From contig CAZAGI010000024.1 in NCBI GenBank assembly GCA_964484765.1, positions 26,842 to 90,841 of the forward strand: 64,000 nt of DNA, read 5' to 3'. A program made the position numbers and the translations under genes. Positions 43,345 through 52,247 of this stretch are shown here, piece after piece; position 1 is the stretch's first letter; the number at the start of each line of letters is the position of its first letter. The notes under the pieces were generated by a model. It worked only from the letters and a program-made list of their open reading frames with translations. It made no database searches and had not been told where the DNA came from. The DNA is from DSVQ01 sp964484765 (GTDB lineage: Bacteria > Planctomycetota > Planctomycetia > Planctomycetales > Planctomycetaceae).

Positions 43345-44232
43345 ATGGGGATTTGTCCGAACTGCAACTCCGAGATCGCCCACGACTCGATCACGTGTCC
43401 CGGTTGCGGCGTCGTACTTCAACCGGCCGCGTTGGCGCTGAATCGCCCAGCCGCAGTTTCATTGCACCCCAGTGCTTCACGATCGCGAAGGTTCCGGGTC
43501 TCGACTCCGACGGTTGTCGCCGTTATCCTCACCGCCGTCGTCGGTTGCTTCGTCTATGCCGGAGTGCAGCAGGCGCGCGAGGGGTCGCGCCAAGTGACGA
43601 CATCATGTCGTCTCAAGCTTTTGGGGCTGGCGGCACACAATTTTTCGGACAAGTACGGGCATTTTCCGCCACGAAATCTGCCCACCATCGGAAAAGCCGC
43701 GTCCGTCACGATTTCCCCGGATGAAGTACCGCAGTCGTTTTTCGCCGACGTCCTGCCGTATATGGATCAGGCGGCGCTCTACCAGCAGATTGACCCGAAA
43801 CTCCCGTGGACGAATCCCGCGCAGCAAGCGGTGTTTTCGACGGTGATCGCCAACTACCAACATCCGTCAGTCCCCCATCCCCCGCGAAATGACGATGGGT
43901 ACGCGCTCGCTCATTTTGCGACCAATAGCCGGTGTATTTGCGATACGAAGACAGTCAAGCAGTCCGAGATCACCGATGGAACCAGCAACACGATGCTGCT
44001 GGGAACGGTGAATGACGGTTTCCAGGCGTGGGGCGATCCGACCAACTACCGCGACCCGGGGAAAGGATTTGGAGGCGGACCAGAGGCGTTCGGCGCTCCC
44101 AACCGCCGGGCGACATTGCAAATCTTGCTGTTTGATGGTTCCGTCAGAAGCGTACGGACCGACTTGCCGCTTGATCTCTGCCACCGGATCGGCGAACCAG
44201 CCAACGGCGACAGTATTTGCGATGAATTCTGA
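43345..44232 (+). CDS. DUF1559 protein with N-terminal zinc ribbon (2)
   Basis: A 295-residue paralog of the preceding gene: zinc ribbon CPNCNSEIAHDSITCPGCG, TM helix (TPTVVAVILTAVVGCFVYAGV), VQQAREGSRQ, then LKLLGLAAHNFSDKYGHFPP and TDGTSNTMLLGTVNDGFQAW, LLFDGSVRSVRTDL. The two share most of the C-terminal part (PYMDQAxLY, NGFxAWGDP), showing a tandem duplication. The acidic linker of the first protein is missing. Converges with the SCP2 fusion gene. Confidence 0.83.
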   Translation: MGICPNCNSEIAHDSITCPGCGVVLQPAALALNRPAAVSLHPSASRSRRFRVSTPTVVAVILTAVVGCFVYAGVQQAREGSRQVTTSCRLKLLGLAAHNFSDKYGHFPPRNLPTIGKAASVTISPDEVPQSFFADVLPYMDQAALYQQIDPKLPWTNPAQQAVFSTVIANYQHPSVPHPPRNDDGYALAHFATNSRCICDTKTVKQSEITDGTSNTMLLGTVNDGFQAWGDPTNYRDPGKGFGGGPEAFGAPNRRATLQILLFDGSVRSVRTDLPLDLCHRIGEPANGDSICDEF

Positions 44233-44305
44233 ACCGCATTGGCTGTTGATACGCCGCTGGGGTGCGTGGAACCAGACTTGTTGAGCCTCAAGCCCAGGTC
44301 CGGAC

Positions 44306-45793
44306 TTACCGTGCCTCTGTCGCCACCGGGGCGTCGGCGAGCTGGCTCAACATCGCGGCATATTCTCGCGTGGTGGCGCCGTTGCCGATAATCTTCGCCG
44401 TGCCGGCTTCGAACGCATTCGTCCAGGTGGAGCGACCTTGCAGGACATCGGCAAAGGTTGTCACATCGGTGCGGCAGATGGCAGCGTGATCGGTGTGAAT
44501 CCCGGTTTCCGCCGCGACGATCTGACCCCGGCGAACGACGAGTTGCCATTGTCCGCCCCCGGCTCCACGGATATCCAAGGCGAGCAATCGTTCCCGCGGA
44601 TGCTGGATCGTGATCCGCTCGCCCTGATCCAACCACGATTGCAGCGGTTGAACGGCATCGAATTCAAGCTCCAGCGGCTTCTTGCTCGGTGTCGGAAACC
44701 CTTCGGCAATCGCAATCCGCGACAGCCGCATCAGCATCGTCCGGTCAACCTTGGGGCAGGGGAGGTGCGCTGTGGCTTCTTCGATGTTTGTACGGTCGAA
44801 TTCCGGATCCATCCGCCAATACGAATTGTACACGCGAATGTGTTCGTGGAAGAGCATTTCCACTTCCGACGGATCGTCCGGCTTGAAATCGCTGCCGCAG
44901 AGTTGCGCGCCGTAGAAACCGATCGATTGTTCCAGCACATCACGAATCAACCGTGTGGTCACCGGATGCTTCGGCGTGAGGTGATAGGTCCGTCCGTGCC
45001 ACTGCGGACTGGTGATGATGTGCGCCATCGCCGCGGAGACCCAATCCACCGGGACGAGATGTTTCGTCTCGCTGCCGTCGAGGGAGAGTCGCACCGATTG
45101 ACCGCTGATGAGGCCGGTGTCGGCATCCCGATGCAGCGATTGCGACAACGTGTGGGCCAACTGCAGCGCGGCGTAGAACCCGTGGTATGTCGTGGTGAAG
45201 CCGGTCTGCGAGTCGCCAATGATGATCGACGGACGATAGACCGTCAGCTTTTCGATGAAATCGGCACTGCGGACGAGTTTCTCCGCCGCGACTTTGGTCT
45301 TTTCGTAATCGTTGCCGAACGGTTGGTCGACGTCGAGTTCGGTTTCGAGGCAACGGCCGCTGCGCAAACCGGCGACATACGCCGTGGAGACGTGGTGGAA
45401 CTCGCGGATGCCGGCGGTCCGGGCGAACTCCAGCACGTTCCTGGTGCCGGTGACGTTGGAGCGATATGGCTCGCCTTCATCGCTGGTGGCGTGAAACGTC
45501 AGGCTCGCGGCATTGTTGATGATCGCCGTGCAATACTCGGCGGCCCAGCGCATATCATTGGCATCCAGCCCCAGGTCTTCCTGAGTGATGTCGCCTTCGA
45601 GCACGACCGGCCGCGGCAGGGGCGAGCCTTGTTCTTCGTCCCATTTCGCCAGCAGCAGTTCGATCCGCTGACGCGCAGTCTGGCGTCGCGACGGACGAAC
45701 AAGCACGGCAACGGGTAAGTCTGCTCGCAGAAGATCGCGCAACAGGTAATTGCCGAGGAGTCCTGTTGCGCCAGTGAGCAAGTAGTACGGCAT
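44306..45793 (-). CDS. Thioester-reductase-type SDR fused to an SCP2-like domain
   Basis: A 495-residue protein. Residues 1-365 form an extended SDR: YLLTGATGLLGNYLLRDLL (NADP loop), INNAASLTFHATSDE, HHVSTAYVAGL and YEKTKVAAEKLV (catalytic YxxxK), VYRPSIIIGDSQTG. This set is typical of fatty acyl-CoA/thioester reductases and the R domains of carboxylic acid reductases. Residues about 385-490 resemble an SCP2 sterol-carrier domain (WQLVVRRGQIVAAETGIHTD, FADVLQGRSTWTNAF). The fusion would couple lipid binding to reduction of an acyl thioester. Start at 45793 directly precedes the Rossmann strand. Confidence 0.78.
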   Translation of the reverse strand: MPYYLLTGATGLLGNYLLRDLLRADLPVAVLVRPSRRQTARQRIELLLAKWDEEQGSPLPRPVVLEGDITQEDLGLDANDMRWAAEYCTAIINNAASLTFHATSDEGEPYRSNVTGTRNVLEFARTAGIREFHHVSTAYVAGLRSGRCLETELDVDQPFGNDYEKTKVAAEKLVRSADFIEKLTVYRPSIIIGDSQTGFTTTYHGFYAALQLAHTLSQSLHRDADTGLISGQSVRLSLDGSETKHLVPVDWVSAAMAHIITSPQWHGRTYHLTPKHPVTTRLIRDVLEQSIGFYGAQLCGSDFKPDDPSEVEMLFHEHIRVYNSYWRMDPEFDRTNIEEATAHLPCPKVDRTMLMRLSRIAIAEGFPTPSKKPLELEFDAVQPLQSWLDQGERITIQHPRERLLALDIRGAGGGQWQLVVRRGQIVAAETGIHTDHAAICRTDVTTFADVLQGRSTWTNAFEAGTAKIIGNGATTREYAAMLSQLADAPVATEAR

Positions 45794-46097
45794 GCGAGGA
45801 ATGGTCCGCCGTGGTAAACGGTCAATGGTGGTGACTGGGCAAATCCACATCAGTCAGCCGGTGGAAACCCGTAGTATACCCCGATTTCGGGCTGGCAAGC
45901 AAACCGACGTCTGCCCAGTCCGGGGCGAGACTGCTGTATTTTGCGCACGGCCGAGTACGGCGCACAGCGGTCCTGGACGGTTTTGAGCCGCATCAACGCA
46001 AACCGAGGCCGGTCTTGACGTTCAGGGAATCCGTGCGGCTTGTGACGTTCACGTCCGAGAGCGTCCGTCCTGCCGGAAGCCCCGCTTTTACCTCATC
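45794..46097. other. 304 bp without recognisable gene
   Basis: Upstream of the SCP2 fusion gene and downstream of the small membrane-protein gene. The short plus-strand frames have no SD or motif. No strong hairpin beyond modest GC stems was noticed. Confidence 0.45.
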
Positions 46098-46349
46098 CTA
46101 CGCCTCTTCAGCGGCGGCTTCGGGGTCATCACCGGAGCCGACATCCGCACTGTCGGCAGGGTTGGAAGGGGCCACTGCACCTGCCACGGCGCTCCATAAC
46201 CAGTTGCCCGCAAAGGCCCCACCGATCACGGCGAAGCCAATCAACCGGCCCGTGTGACGTGGCACATTTCCCTGATTCAATGCGAGAAAGGCGATGACCC
46301 CCGCGGCGGCGAGCAATCCGCCAATCACGCCGCCGGGGTTGATGTTCAT
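46098..46349 (-). CDS. Small two-TM membrane protein
   Basis: An 83-residue protein: two hydrophobic helices (GVIGGLLAAAGVIAFLALN, LIGFAVIGGAFAGNWLWSAV) with a basic turn (VPRHTGR), and an acidic tail (DVGSGDDPEAAAEEA). The ATG at 46349 gives MNINPGGVIGG; a TTG at 46382 would add 11 residues. It is 63 bp downstream of the SH3 protein gene on the same strand, so probably cotranscribed. Family unknown. Confidence 0.55.
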   Translation of the reverse strand: MNINPGGVIGGLLAAAGVIAFLALNQGNVPRHTGRLIGFAVIGGAFAGNWLWSAVAGAVAPSNPADSADVGSGDDPEAAAEEA

Positions 46350-46411
46350 GTTCGTCACCGGGGGGCACTCCGTGGTCGTCAACGAAGGCGCGATCCGAGG
46401 CGAACAAAAGT

Positions 46412-47905
46412 CTACTGTCGCAATTGCACGGGTTGCAACCCTCGCACTTGGATCACATCGGCTTTCAAGGTTTCATCGAACGCCCTGGTCCCGATGACGC
46501 CCATGGCAAAATTGACGAACGGTGCCAGATCCAGTTCCGCGGGTGCTTGCAGATACGCCAGCAGTCGACCGTCAGGGGCGACGATCGCGAATGGCGGTTT
46601 GCCTTCGTCATTGCGCTTCTGCACGATACCGGCCCCATCGAACTTCGGTGTCGCCACCGGATTGGTCGGCCTTGCACCGGAAGGCGGCGGCGGTTGTCGC
46701 GAAGGGCCTGGGGCCGGGTTTGTCGGCGCTGCGGCGGGGATCGTCGGCGTTCGTCCCGGCACCGGAGTGGATGGAGTCGGAGACGGTGTTGGGGTTGCTG
46801 CAGGTACGGTTTGACCATTTTCCAGGGCGCGCAACTGCTCTTCCGTTTGTCGCTGCATCGACACCAGTTGCGCGTCGCGCTGCCGTGTCTCCGCGGTAAG
46901 CTGATGCAGCTCGACAAAGTCGCGTTGCATCTTGCTGTATTTCTGCAATTGTCGCAGGCGCGATTGAATCAGGCCTTGAATGTTCGGTGGCACAGGCTGC
47001 TGGCTGAGTTCTCGAAAGGCTTGCTCCAGAACGGGCAGATTCCATTCCAGTGGATCGAGTTTCAACATGTCCCGCATCTGCTGATCGATTTCGTAGAACC
47101 GCGCGCGGGATGCATCGGTTTCGGTGATGCCCGACACCGCCGGTTTCGCCGTGCCTGCGGGCCCGTTCAACGACGGACCCTGGTTGCCGGGTGGCGCAAT
47201 CATGGGCGGATTCGACGGTTTCGGTCCTGAGGAGACGGGAATTGCCGGGGCAAACGGATCATCATCGGCTTGTGACGGCAATTCCGTTTCCAACGCGATC
47301 GGCCCCCGAATGTTCGGTAGCGGTGACGACGGCGGCTTGATGGGCGTACCGGCGGGTCCGCCCTTGAACGCCGACGCCGCCACGAGTGCTTTCGTGGCGA
47401 TCCAGCGGTATTCCCGTGGCGGCGGCTTGATCTTGTACATCAGCTTCGGCCCGCGCTCCGTTTCCAGCTTGGCCTCGCCGAGAATCTCCACGCCGTCGTT
47501 CTTGGACAACGTGCGTTGATAGACGCTGCGCTCGTCGCCCAGTTTGCTGCCCACGTGCACGATGATGTTGTTGGCGGTCAGCGTGCCGCGGTTGCCGTCG
47601 ATGCGCTGCACATAGGCGGAGTCAATCCAACTGAAACTTTCGGGGGGCGGCGCGATCATCGCCCACCCGCCGGGATCGTGACGAATCACCGTCACCGTTT
47701 GCCCGCGGGAAAGTTTATCGGTGGGATAATACTTCGGCCCGGGACCGCAGCGGACGTACTCGGCATCAAGATCGACAATCGCCTCGTACGGGAATTTTTT
47801 CTCTTGTGCCAATGCCGAGGATGCCGCGAACACCACCGCGACGGCCAGGCACAGCCCCCGCGTGAGGTGTCGAACAACCGTCGGAAGTGGGGCCGCGATG
47901 CACAT
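46412..47905 (-). CDS. Secreted SH3-like domain protein with coiled-coil segment
   Basis: A 497-residue protein with signal peptide (LCLAVAVVFAASSALA). Residues about 30-90 form a bacterial SH3 domain (DLDAEYVRCGPGPKYYPTDK, TVTVIRHDPGGWAMIAPP), and a second similar unit follows (TLTANNIIVHVGSKLGDERS). Long Pro-rich linkers, then a helical segment (QKYSKMQRDFVELHQLTAET) that may form a coiled coil, a second Pro-rich stretch, and a C-terminal domain (PKFDGAGIVQKRN ... FAIVAPDGRLLAYLQ). Probably binds peptidoglycan or another envelope polymer. Start at 47905 precedes the signal peptide; the ORF extends uselessly to 48034. Confidence 0.72.
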   Translation of the reverse strand: MCIAAPLPTVVRHLTRGLCLAVAVVFAASSALAQEKKFPYEAIVDLDAEYVRCGPGPKYYPTDKLSRGQTVTVIRHDPGGWAMIAPPPESFSWIDSAYVQRIDGNRGTLTANNIIVHVGSKLGDERSVYQRTLSKNDGVEILGEAKLETERGPKLMYKIKPPPREYRWIATKALVAASAFKGGPAGTPIKPPSSPLPNIRGPIALETELPSQADDDPFAPAIPVSSGPKPSNPPMIAPPGNQGPSLNGPAGTAKPAVSGITETDASRARFYEIDQQMRDMLKLDPLEWNLPVLEQAFRELSQQPVPPNIQGLIQSRLRQLQKYSKMQRDFVELHQLTAETRQRDAQLVSMQRQTEEQLRALENGQTVPAATPTPSPTPSTPVPGRTPTIPAAAPTNPAPGPSRQPPPPSGARPTNPVATPKFDGAGIVQKRNDEGKPPFAIVAPDGRLLAYLQAPAELDLAPFVNFAMGVIGTRAFDETLKADVIQVRGLQPVQLRQ

Positions 47906-48208
47906 GAGACGGGACTCCGTCACGGGAACCAAACCCAGCCGGGAGAAGCGATATCTCCGGCCGATTTCGCCGAAAAGGATCGAAGGAAAGGGGATTGAGC
48001 GGGATGATGTAGCGGGAAAGCGATTTCGACTCAACCCCAGATCGGCAAACTCCGCCGGTTATCGACCATCCGAGCCACGACCGTCAGGGAGCGAGTTCCT
48101 TCTCCAGAGTGAAGAGGATTCGCCGCGAAAAGGCACAAGAGGACGCAACAAGGATACAGGGTCGCTCCGATTGCCCTGCAATCTGGAGCGGTATCGCTCA
48201 TCGCAAAG
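47906..48208. other. 303 bp without recognisable gene
   Basis: Contains the promoter of the SH3 protein gene on the minus strand and the 3' flank of the ICMT-like gene. Frames here lack motifs; no palindrome of note. Confidence 0.4.
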
Positions 48209-48817
48209 CTACGTGCCGCCAGTGCCAGTTGCAGGGTGGGATTCGTCTTCTGTCCGCACACGCCGGGGCAGCCCAATCCACCGCGGGACGCGGGCTTTGT
48301 ACTGGCGGTAGGCGTCCCCGAACGCGGCCTCCAGCGCCCCCTCTTCCTGCACCGCGAGCCGCCGCATGACCGTACCCATGACTGCGAATCCGACCAGAGC
48401 CGCCGGGCTGCCGTACAGGATTGCCACCCCAAGCCACAGGGCCAACTCGCCGATGTACATGGGGTGGCGGCTCACGGCATACGGTCCGCCGGTCATCAGG
48501 AGGGCGGGTGTCCAGTCCACCGGTACCCGCTCGGGCAGATCCCGGTGCTGAGTGAATCCGAATGCGACGATCCACACGAGGAGCAGCGCTCCAACCGCGA
48601 CCGGAACGAACCCGACGAGGTTCCATCCGGCAGGGCCGCCGTCGACCCACCCATACCGCGGTCCGAGGTGGGACAGAGCCCACGGAATTCCCGCATGGAT
48701 TGCCGGGATGATCAATAACCCGACGATCGGTGCGAGTGCGACCGCCAGCCACCGGGGGATCCCTGCCGCGGACTGGCCCCGCCGCTGTCGGCTTGGAGAT
48801 CGTATCGAATCAGGCAC
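48209..48817 (-). CDS. Isoprenylcysteine carboxyl methyltransferase-like membrane protein
   Basis: A 202-residue protein with four to five TM helices. The conserved C-terminal block GPYAVSRHPMYIGELALWLG ... EEGALEAAFGDAYRQYKARV identifies the ICMT/PEMT superfamily of membrane SAM-dependent methyltransferases. Bacterial members methylate small molecules or isoprenoid compounds of unknown kind. Lone gene on the minus strand. Confidence 0.8.
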   Translation of the reverse strand: MPDSIRSPSRQRRGQSAAGIPRWLAVALAPIVGLLIIPAIHAGIPWALSHLGPRYGWVDGGPAGWNLVGFVPVAVGALLLVWIVAFGFTQHRDLPERVPVDWTPALLMTGGPYAVSRHPMYIGELALWLGVAILYGSPAALVGFAVMGTVMRRLAVQEEGALEAAFGDAYRQYKARVPRWIGLPRRVRTEDESHPATGTGGT

Positions 48818-48982
48818 GGCGCGCCATCATTCTCTTGTAAACCGAGACGGACGGGTAGCTTCCTCATGGAGACCACCCGCCGCGGTGCTACAAAACTGTC
48901 CGGAGTCGCTCTTGTTCGCAACTCATTGGTTGTTTTCACTCGGTACGAGCTGTGAATGAAATGGTGAAATGTGGATTACTTC

Positions 48983-49119
48983 CTCGTTCCCATGCTCTGC
49001 GTGGGAACGCATAGTCTTTGACGCTCCGCGTCATCTTGTATTTAATCACAACATCATACCAGGAGAATGCAACGCAGAGCGTCGCGGGCGGGTGTTCCCA
49101 CGCAGAGCATGGGAACAAG
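48983..49119. mobile_element. 137-bp palindromic element, copy A
   Basis: Ends CTCGTTCCCATGCTCTGCGT and GTTCCCACGCAGAGCATGGG (followed by AACAAG) are long inverted repeats. A second pair GACGCTCCGCGTC against AACGCAGAGCGTC lies inside, around an AT-richer centre with CATCATA. The element matches 51516-51651 over its whole length with about a dozen substitutions. On one strand it encodes the spurious PRRAWER-like peptide repeatedly seen in planctomycete annotation (from memory). Confidence 0.88.
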
Positions 49120-49216
49120 ACGGCATTCCTTTTGCGTTCTCTTGTACCTTTTCGCGGCGAAATTTCTTCTCTGCGGAGTTTCGACTTCGCGCTCAATCGC
49201 AGTGTTGAAGCCGGTA

Positions 49217-49639
49217 TTACCGACGAGTTACCGTCGAGCCCCCCACGATTCGTGCGCGTCGGGTGCTGCCCTTGGTGCTCAGGTCGGGATGAGGTTTCCG
49301 GCGGGAATATTTTCCGGGTGATTTGAAGGATTTGGTGTTCTTCAAATCCGGACGTTTCCGGATCTGCAACCAATACTCTTCACTGACATCGTCGTCGATC
49401 TCAATGACCATGGGATAAAGGGCATCGTTGCCGTCGCGTCGCGGGCCGGAAATCCAAAACCACTCGTGCGACTCGACATCGAAATAGTTTTCCTTGTAGC
49501 CCGCACCATTGAGGGGCCGAAAATCGCGCCCGCCATACCGCAGGGTTCTGCCGGTCTGGGAAAACTCCACGCGACCGATCCGCCCGCCACTGCGGGCCAG
49601 TCCGCCCCCCGGTTCAATGTACATGATTCGCGATTTCAT
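49217..49639 (-). CDS. Conserved small protein of unknown function
   Basis: A 140-residue basic protein: MKSRIMYIEPGGG, IGRVEFSQTGRTLRYGGRDF, KENYFDVESHEWFWISGPRR, DGNDALYPMVIEIDDDVSEE and YWLQIRKRPDL. The same pattern (MKSRxMYIE ... GRTxxYxGRxF ... YDVExxExYWISGPKxxGxDxLY) occurs in a widespread small family that is sometimes misannotated as DXP synthase; that name has no basis here. The strong SD GGGAG lies upstream of the ATG at 49639. The C-terminal tail is Arg/Thr/Ser-rich. Confidence 0.72.
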   Translation of the reverse strand: MKSRIMYIEPGGGLARSGGRIGRVEFSQTGRTLRYGGRDFRPLNGAGYKENYFDVESHEWFWISGPRRDGNDALYPMVIEIDDDVSEEYWLQIRKRPDLKNTKSFKSPGKYSRRKPHPDLSTKGSTRRARIVGGSTVTRR

Positions 49640-49826
49640 TTTTGCAACTCCCGCAGCAGCCAACTCCGACACGACCCGAAGCGATCGGGTTCACCGCTGG
49701 GAGGTTCAACTCTCCGTTGGAACGCGAATGATTCTTCGAAAGTTTTCTTGAAAGCCGACAACGGAATGCCCACAATCGGGCCGACGGTTCGGACGACGGT
49801 TCATTCTGATGCGGAGAACCTGGACC

Positions 49827-50501
49827 ATGACAGACGTCACCGAAAACGCTCAGGCTTCTGGTACTCTCGTGTCGTGGGAGAACGGGATTGGCGACGACGC
49901 GAAGTATCACATCGCGCATGTGACCACGGACGGCATCACCCTCGTCAGCAACATGAAGGACTATCAGAAATGGTTTGCCGCGGTCGCCGCCGCCAAAAAA
50001 TCGCCGAATGACATCGACGTCCGTTCCATCCTGGAGCAACTTCCCAAAGCCGTCCATTTCGATCGTAGCCGGATCGCCAAAGCCACCTATTCGAGAGATT
50101 TGAGCCAGCTCAGTCTCTTCGATCAGGAGCAGCGAAAAACAAAGATTCCCGAAGGCAAAGAGCAGGCCGATGTCTTCGCCGCGATCAAGCAGTACCTCGG
50201 CGGCACCGAAAGCGAAGAGGAAGCGGATGCCTGGTCGGTGATGCAGGGGCCGTTGTTCACGCTGTCGGTGATTGCCGTCATCGGCGGCTTCTGCATCTGG
50301 TTCACCACGATCTGCGAACCCGGTTACGAAGCGACCGGCCGCCGCGCTGGAATGAAAAACCTGCTCAACTGGCTCGGCTACAGCATCGGCCCGTTCTGGA
50401 TGTCGCTCGCCGTCGGTTCACTCGCCGGGCTCGTGCTGTTGATGATGATCTTCCAGTTGGTCAAACGCCCCATGCGACAGGTGCTGGAATACTCGGTTTG
50501 A
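49827..50501 (+). CDS. Membrane protein of unknown function, two TM helices
   Basis: A 224-residue protein. Residues 1-120 are soluble (GTLVSWENGIGDDAKYHIAH, SILEQLPKAVHFDRSRIAKA), then two TM helices (LFTLSVIAVIGGFCIWFTTI, WMSLAVGSLAGLVLLMMIF). The soluble part could be a regulatory cytoplasmic domain. ATG 49827 has GGAG upstream; the ORF also has an ATG at 49809. No family recognised. Confidence 0.6.
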   Translation: MTDVTENAQASGTLVSWENGIGDDAKYHIAHVTTDGITLVSNMKDYQKWFAAVAAAKKSPNDIDVRSILEQLPKAVHFDRSRIAKATYSRDLSQLSLFDQEQRKTKIPEGKEQADVFAAIKQYLGGTESEEEADAWSVMQGPLFTLSVIAVIGGFCIWFTTICEPGYEATGRRAGMKNLLNWLGYSIGPFWMSLAVGSLAGLVLLMMIFQLVKRPMRQVLEYSV

Positions 50502-50554
50502 TCTGAAAGCCCTCGTTTTTATAGACAACTGGGTACCCGATTAACCGTCGTTGA

Positions 50555-50642
50555 GGTGCCACTGGCGGCTGCTCTGAGCCGCCAGTGCCGAACGTGACAA
50601 CAAGAAAACCACTGGCGAACGAGTACATTCGCCAGTGGCACC
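50555..50642. repeat. REP-like pair with GGTGCCACTGGCG ends
   Basis: Outer ends GGTGCCACTGGCG (50555-50567) and CGCCAGTGGCACC (50630-50642) are perfect 13-bp inverted repeats. Inside, each half forms its own hairpin: GGCGGCT/AGCCGCC on the left and CCACTGGCGAA/TTCGCCAGTGG on the right. It abuts the IS3 remnant. Confidence 0.82.
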
Positions 50643-50643
50643 C

Positions 50644-50770
50644 GGCGAAGTGTTCGAGTCGGTGCATGACGCGATGGCCTTGGGAACGGCGTGGCGTCGG
50701 CAGTACAACGAAGTGCGACCTCACAGTTCGCTGGGTTATGTGACCCCGGCGGAGTTCGCGCGAGCGTGTG
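50644..50770 (+). pseudogene. IS3-family transposase remnant (C-terminal fragment)
   Basis: In one frame the sequence reads GEVFESVHDAMALGTAWRRQ then YNEVRPHSSLGYVTPAEFAR, the conserved C-terminus of IS3-type OrfB transposases (rve_3: WRxxYNxxRPHSSLGYxTPxEF). The DDE catalytic residues lie upstream in intact elements and are absent here: the fragment starts at the REP pair, and the frame beyond 50770 no longer matches. No IS ends or target duplication were found. It is a dead relic. Confidence 0.82.
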
Positions 50771-51119
50771 TTCCTTCCGCTACGGCTCCGGCGAGTACGC
50801 CTGCGCCTCCGCTCCAGGAACACACGCTCCCCCTACAACCCTTACTCTCATTGCAACTGGTATCAACTCCACCAGCAGGCCAGTGGTTTCACGAGGAGAT
50901 CGGACGCGGAAAGCACGAGGGGAATCCCGAGGGTGGCCCTGGCCGCAACAGGCCGTGTCTGTGAATGGGATCCCCCCGAAAATTGACTTCTGGCGCTCCG
51001 CCCTCGCGGATGACGCCGAATGGATGCCTGGACTTTCCGTCGTTCGCCCCGCGCCCGATCTTGACAACGGCTTCCTCATGGAGGCCACCCGTCTCTACAA
51101 CGCGACGCACCCTACAACG
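50771..51119. other. 349 bp without recognisable gene
   Basis: Downstream of the transposase relic and before the stop of the minus-strand small gene. A segment around 51070-51090 (CTTCCTCATGGAGGCCACCC) resembles 48855-48875 (CTTCCTCATGGAGACCACCC), suggesting a duplicated fragment. No coding character. Confidence 0.45.
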
Positions 51120-51491
51120 CTAGTTCGGCACCGCGCCGGTCAGTCGCACCTCCAGAGTACTGCCGACCCGCCGAAGATCGAACCGAGCCGACAGCGACCG
51201 GCCGGCGTACTCTTCCTCTGCGAATGGCACCTCAAAGTCCAACCTCATTCCCCGCTCGTTGACCCGGAAGATGCGCATGTTCCAGTTCGGCATCCAGTCC
51301 GGGTTGGCGTAGCTGAAGCCGCCTGGACCCGACACTGGGGCTAGGAACGACTCGGCGAACGGCCCGCCGGTGTCGTTGACGTCGACCAGGGCCTCAGCGG
51401 CGGCCAAATCGCCTTCCGCCAAGTAGCGGATGAATCGGACAGCGAAAGCGGCGCACGCCTCGAACGGGTGAGAAGCCGACACATCAAGCAT
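51120..51491 (-). CDS. Small protein of unknown function next to a palindromic element
   Basis: A 123-residue acidic protein (MLDVSASHPFEACAAFAVRF, YLAEGDLAAAEALVDVND, VNERGMRLDFEVPFAEEEYA, FDLRRVGSTLEVRLTG). The helix-then-sheet arrangement with a short conserved F-E-V-P strand is common in small stress or immunity-like families, but none is recognised. The ORF can extend to 51566, but those extra residues (SVKDHAFPRRAW) come from the mobile element at 51516, so ATG 51491 was chosen. Confidence 0.6.
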   Translation of the reverse strand: MLDVSASHPFEACAAFAVRFIRYLAEGDLAAAEALVDVNDTGGPFAESFLAPVSGPGGFSYANPDWMPNWNMRIFRVNERGMRLDFEVPFAEEEYAGRSLSARFDLRRVGSTLEVRLTGAVPN

Positions 51492-51515
51492 CTGCCAATG
51501 CCCTCCTTCTTTTTC

Positions 51516-51651
51516 CTCGTTCCAAGCTCTGCGTGGGAACGCGTGGTCTTTGACGCTCCGCGTCATCTTGCATTTGAGTGCGACATCATATCAAGAGAAT
51601 GCGACGCAGAGCGTCGCGGGCGGGTGTTCCCACGCGGAGCATGGGAACAAG
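51516..51651. mobile_element. 136-bp palindromic element, copy B
   Basis: The second copy of the element at 48983-49119: same inverted ends (CTCGTTCCAAGCTCTGCGTG and TTCCCACGCGGAGCATGGGA, then ACAAG), same inner pair GACGCTCCGCGTC/GACGCAGAGCGTC, same CATCATA centre. It sits between the start of the small gene (51491) and rnpB (51697), where it may supply or separate promoters. Confidence 0.88.
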
Positions 51652-51696
51652 GGAATTGAGTTTCGCTCTCCTTCGATTTGTCCTACAGTGGAGGCC

Positions 51697-52116
<420 letters not shown>

Positions 52117-52204
52117 TTTTCTTGGGCAGTGAGGAATGGGCAGTCGGCAGTGGGGGAGTGACGGGGTGCGGGGGTCGAGGAGTGTGAGACGCTTCACTCC
52201 GCAT

Positions 52205-52247
52205 CGGTGACCGCTTTGCGGTTTCGCGCCCCGCGCGGAGTCACCGC
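52205..52247. repeat. Hairpin/repeat at the 3' end of the metal importer operon
   Basis: CGGTGAC and GTCACCG flank the GCGGTTTCGCGCCCCGCG core shared with 26551-26568. The TGA stop of the distal permease gene (52241-52243, minus strand) lies in its right arm. It may act as a transcript end. Confidence 0.55.

Noticed and set aside
44438..45718. Plus-strand open frame of 426 codons opposite the thioester reductase
   Set aside because: Shadow frame; the minus strand contains Rossmann and YxxxK motifs.
48983..49119. Peptide-coding frames in the palindromic elements (PRRAWER-like)
   Set aside because: These arise from the repeat itself, recur in both copies, and extend neighbouring genes artificially.
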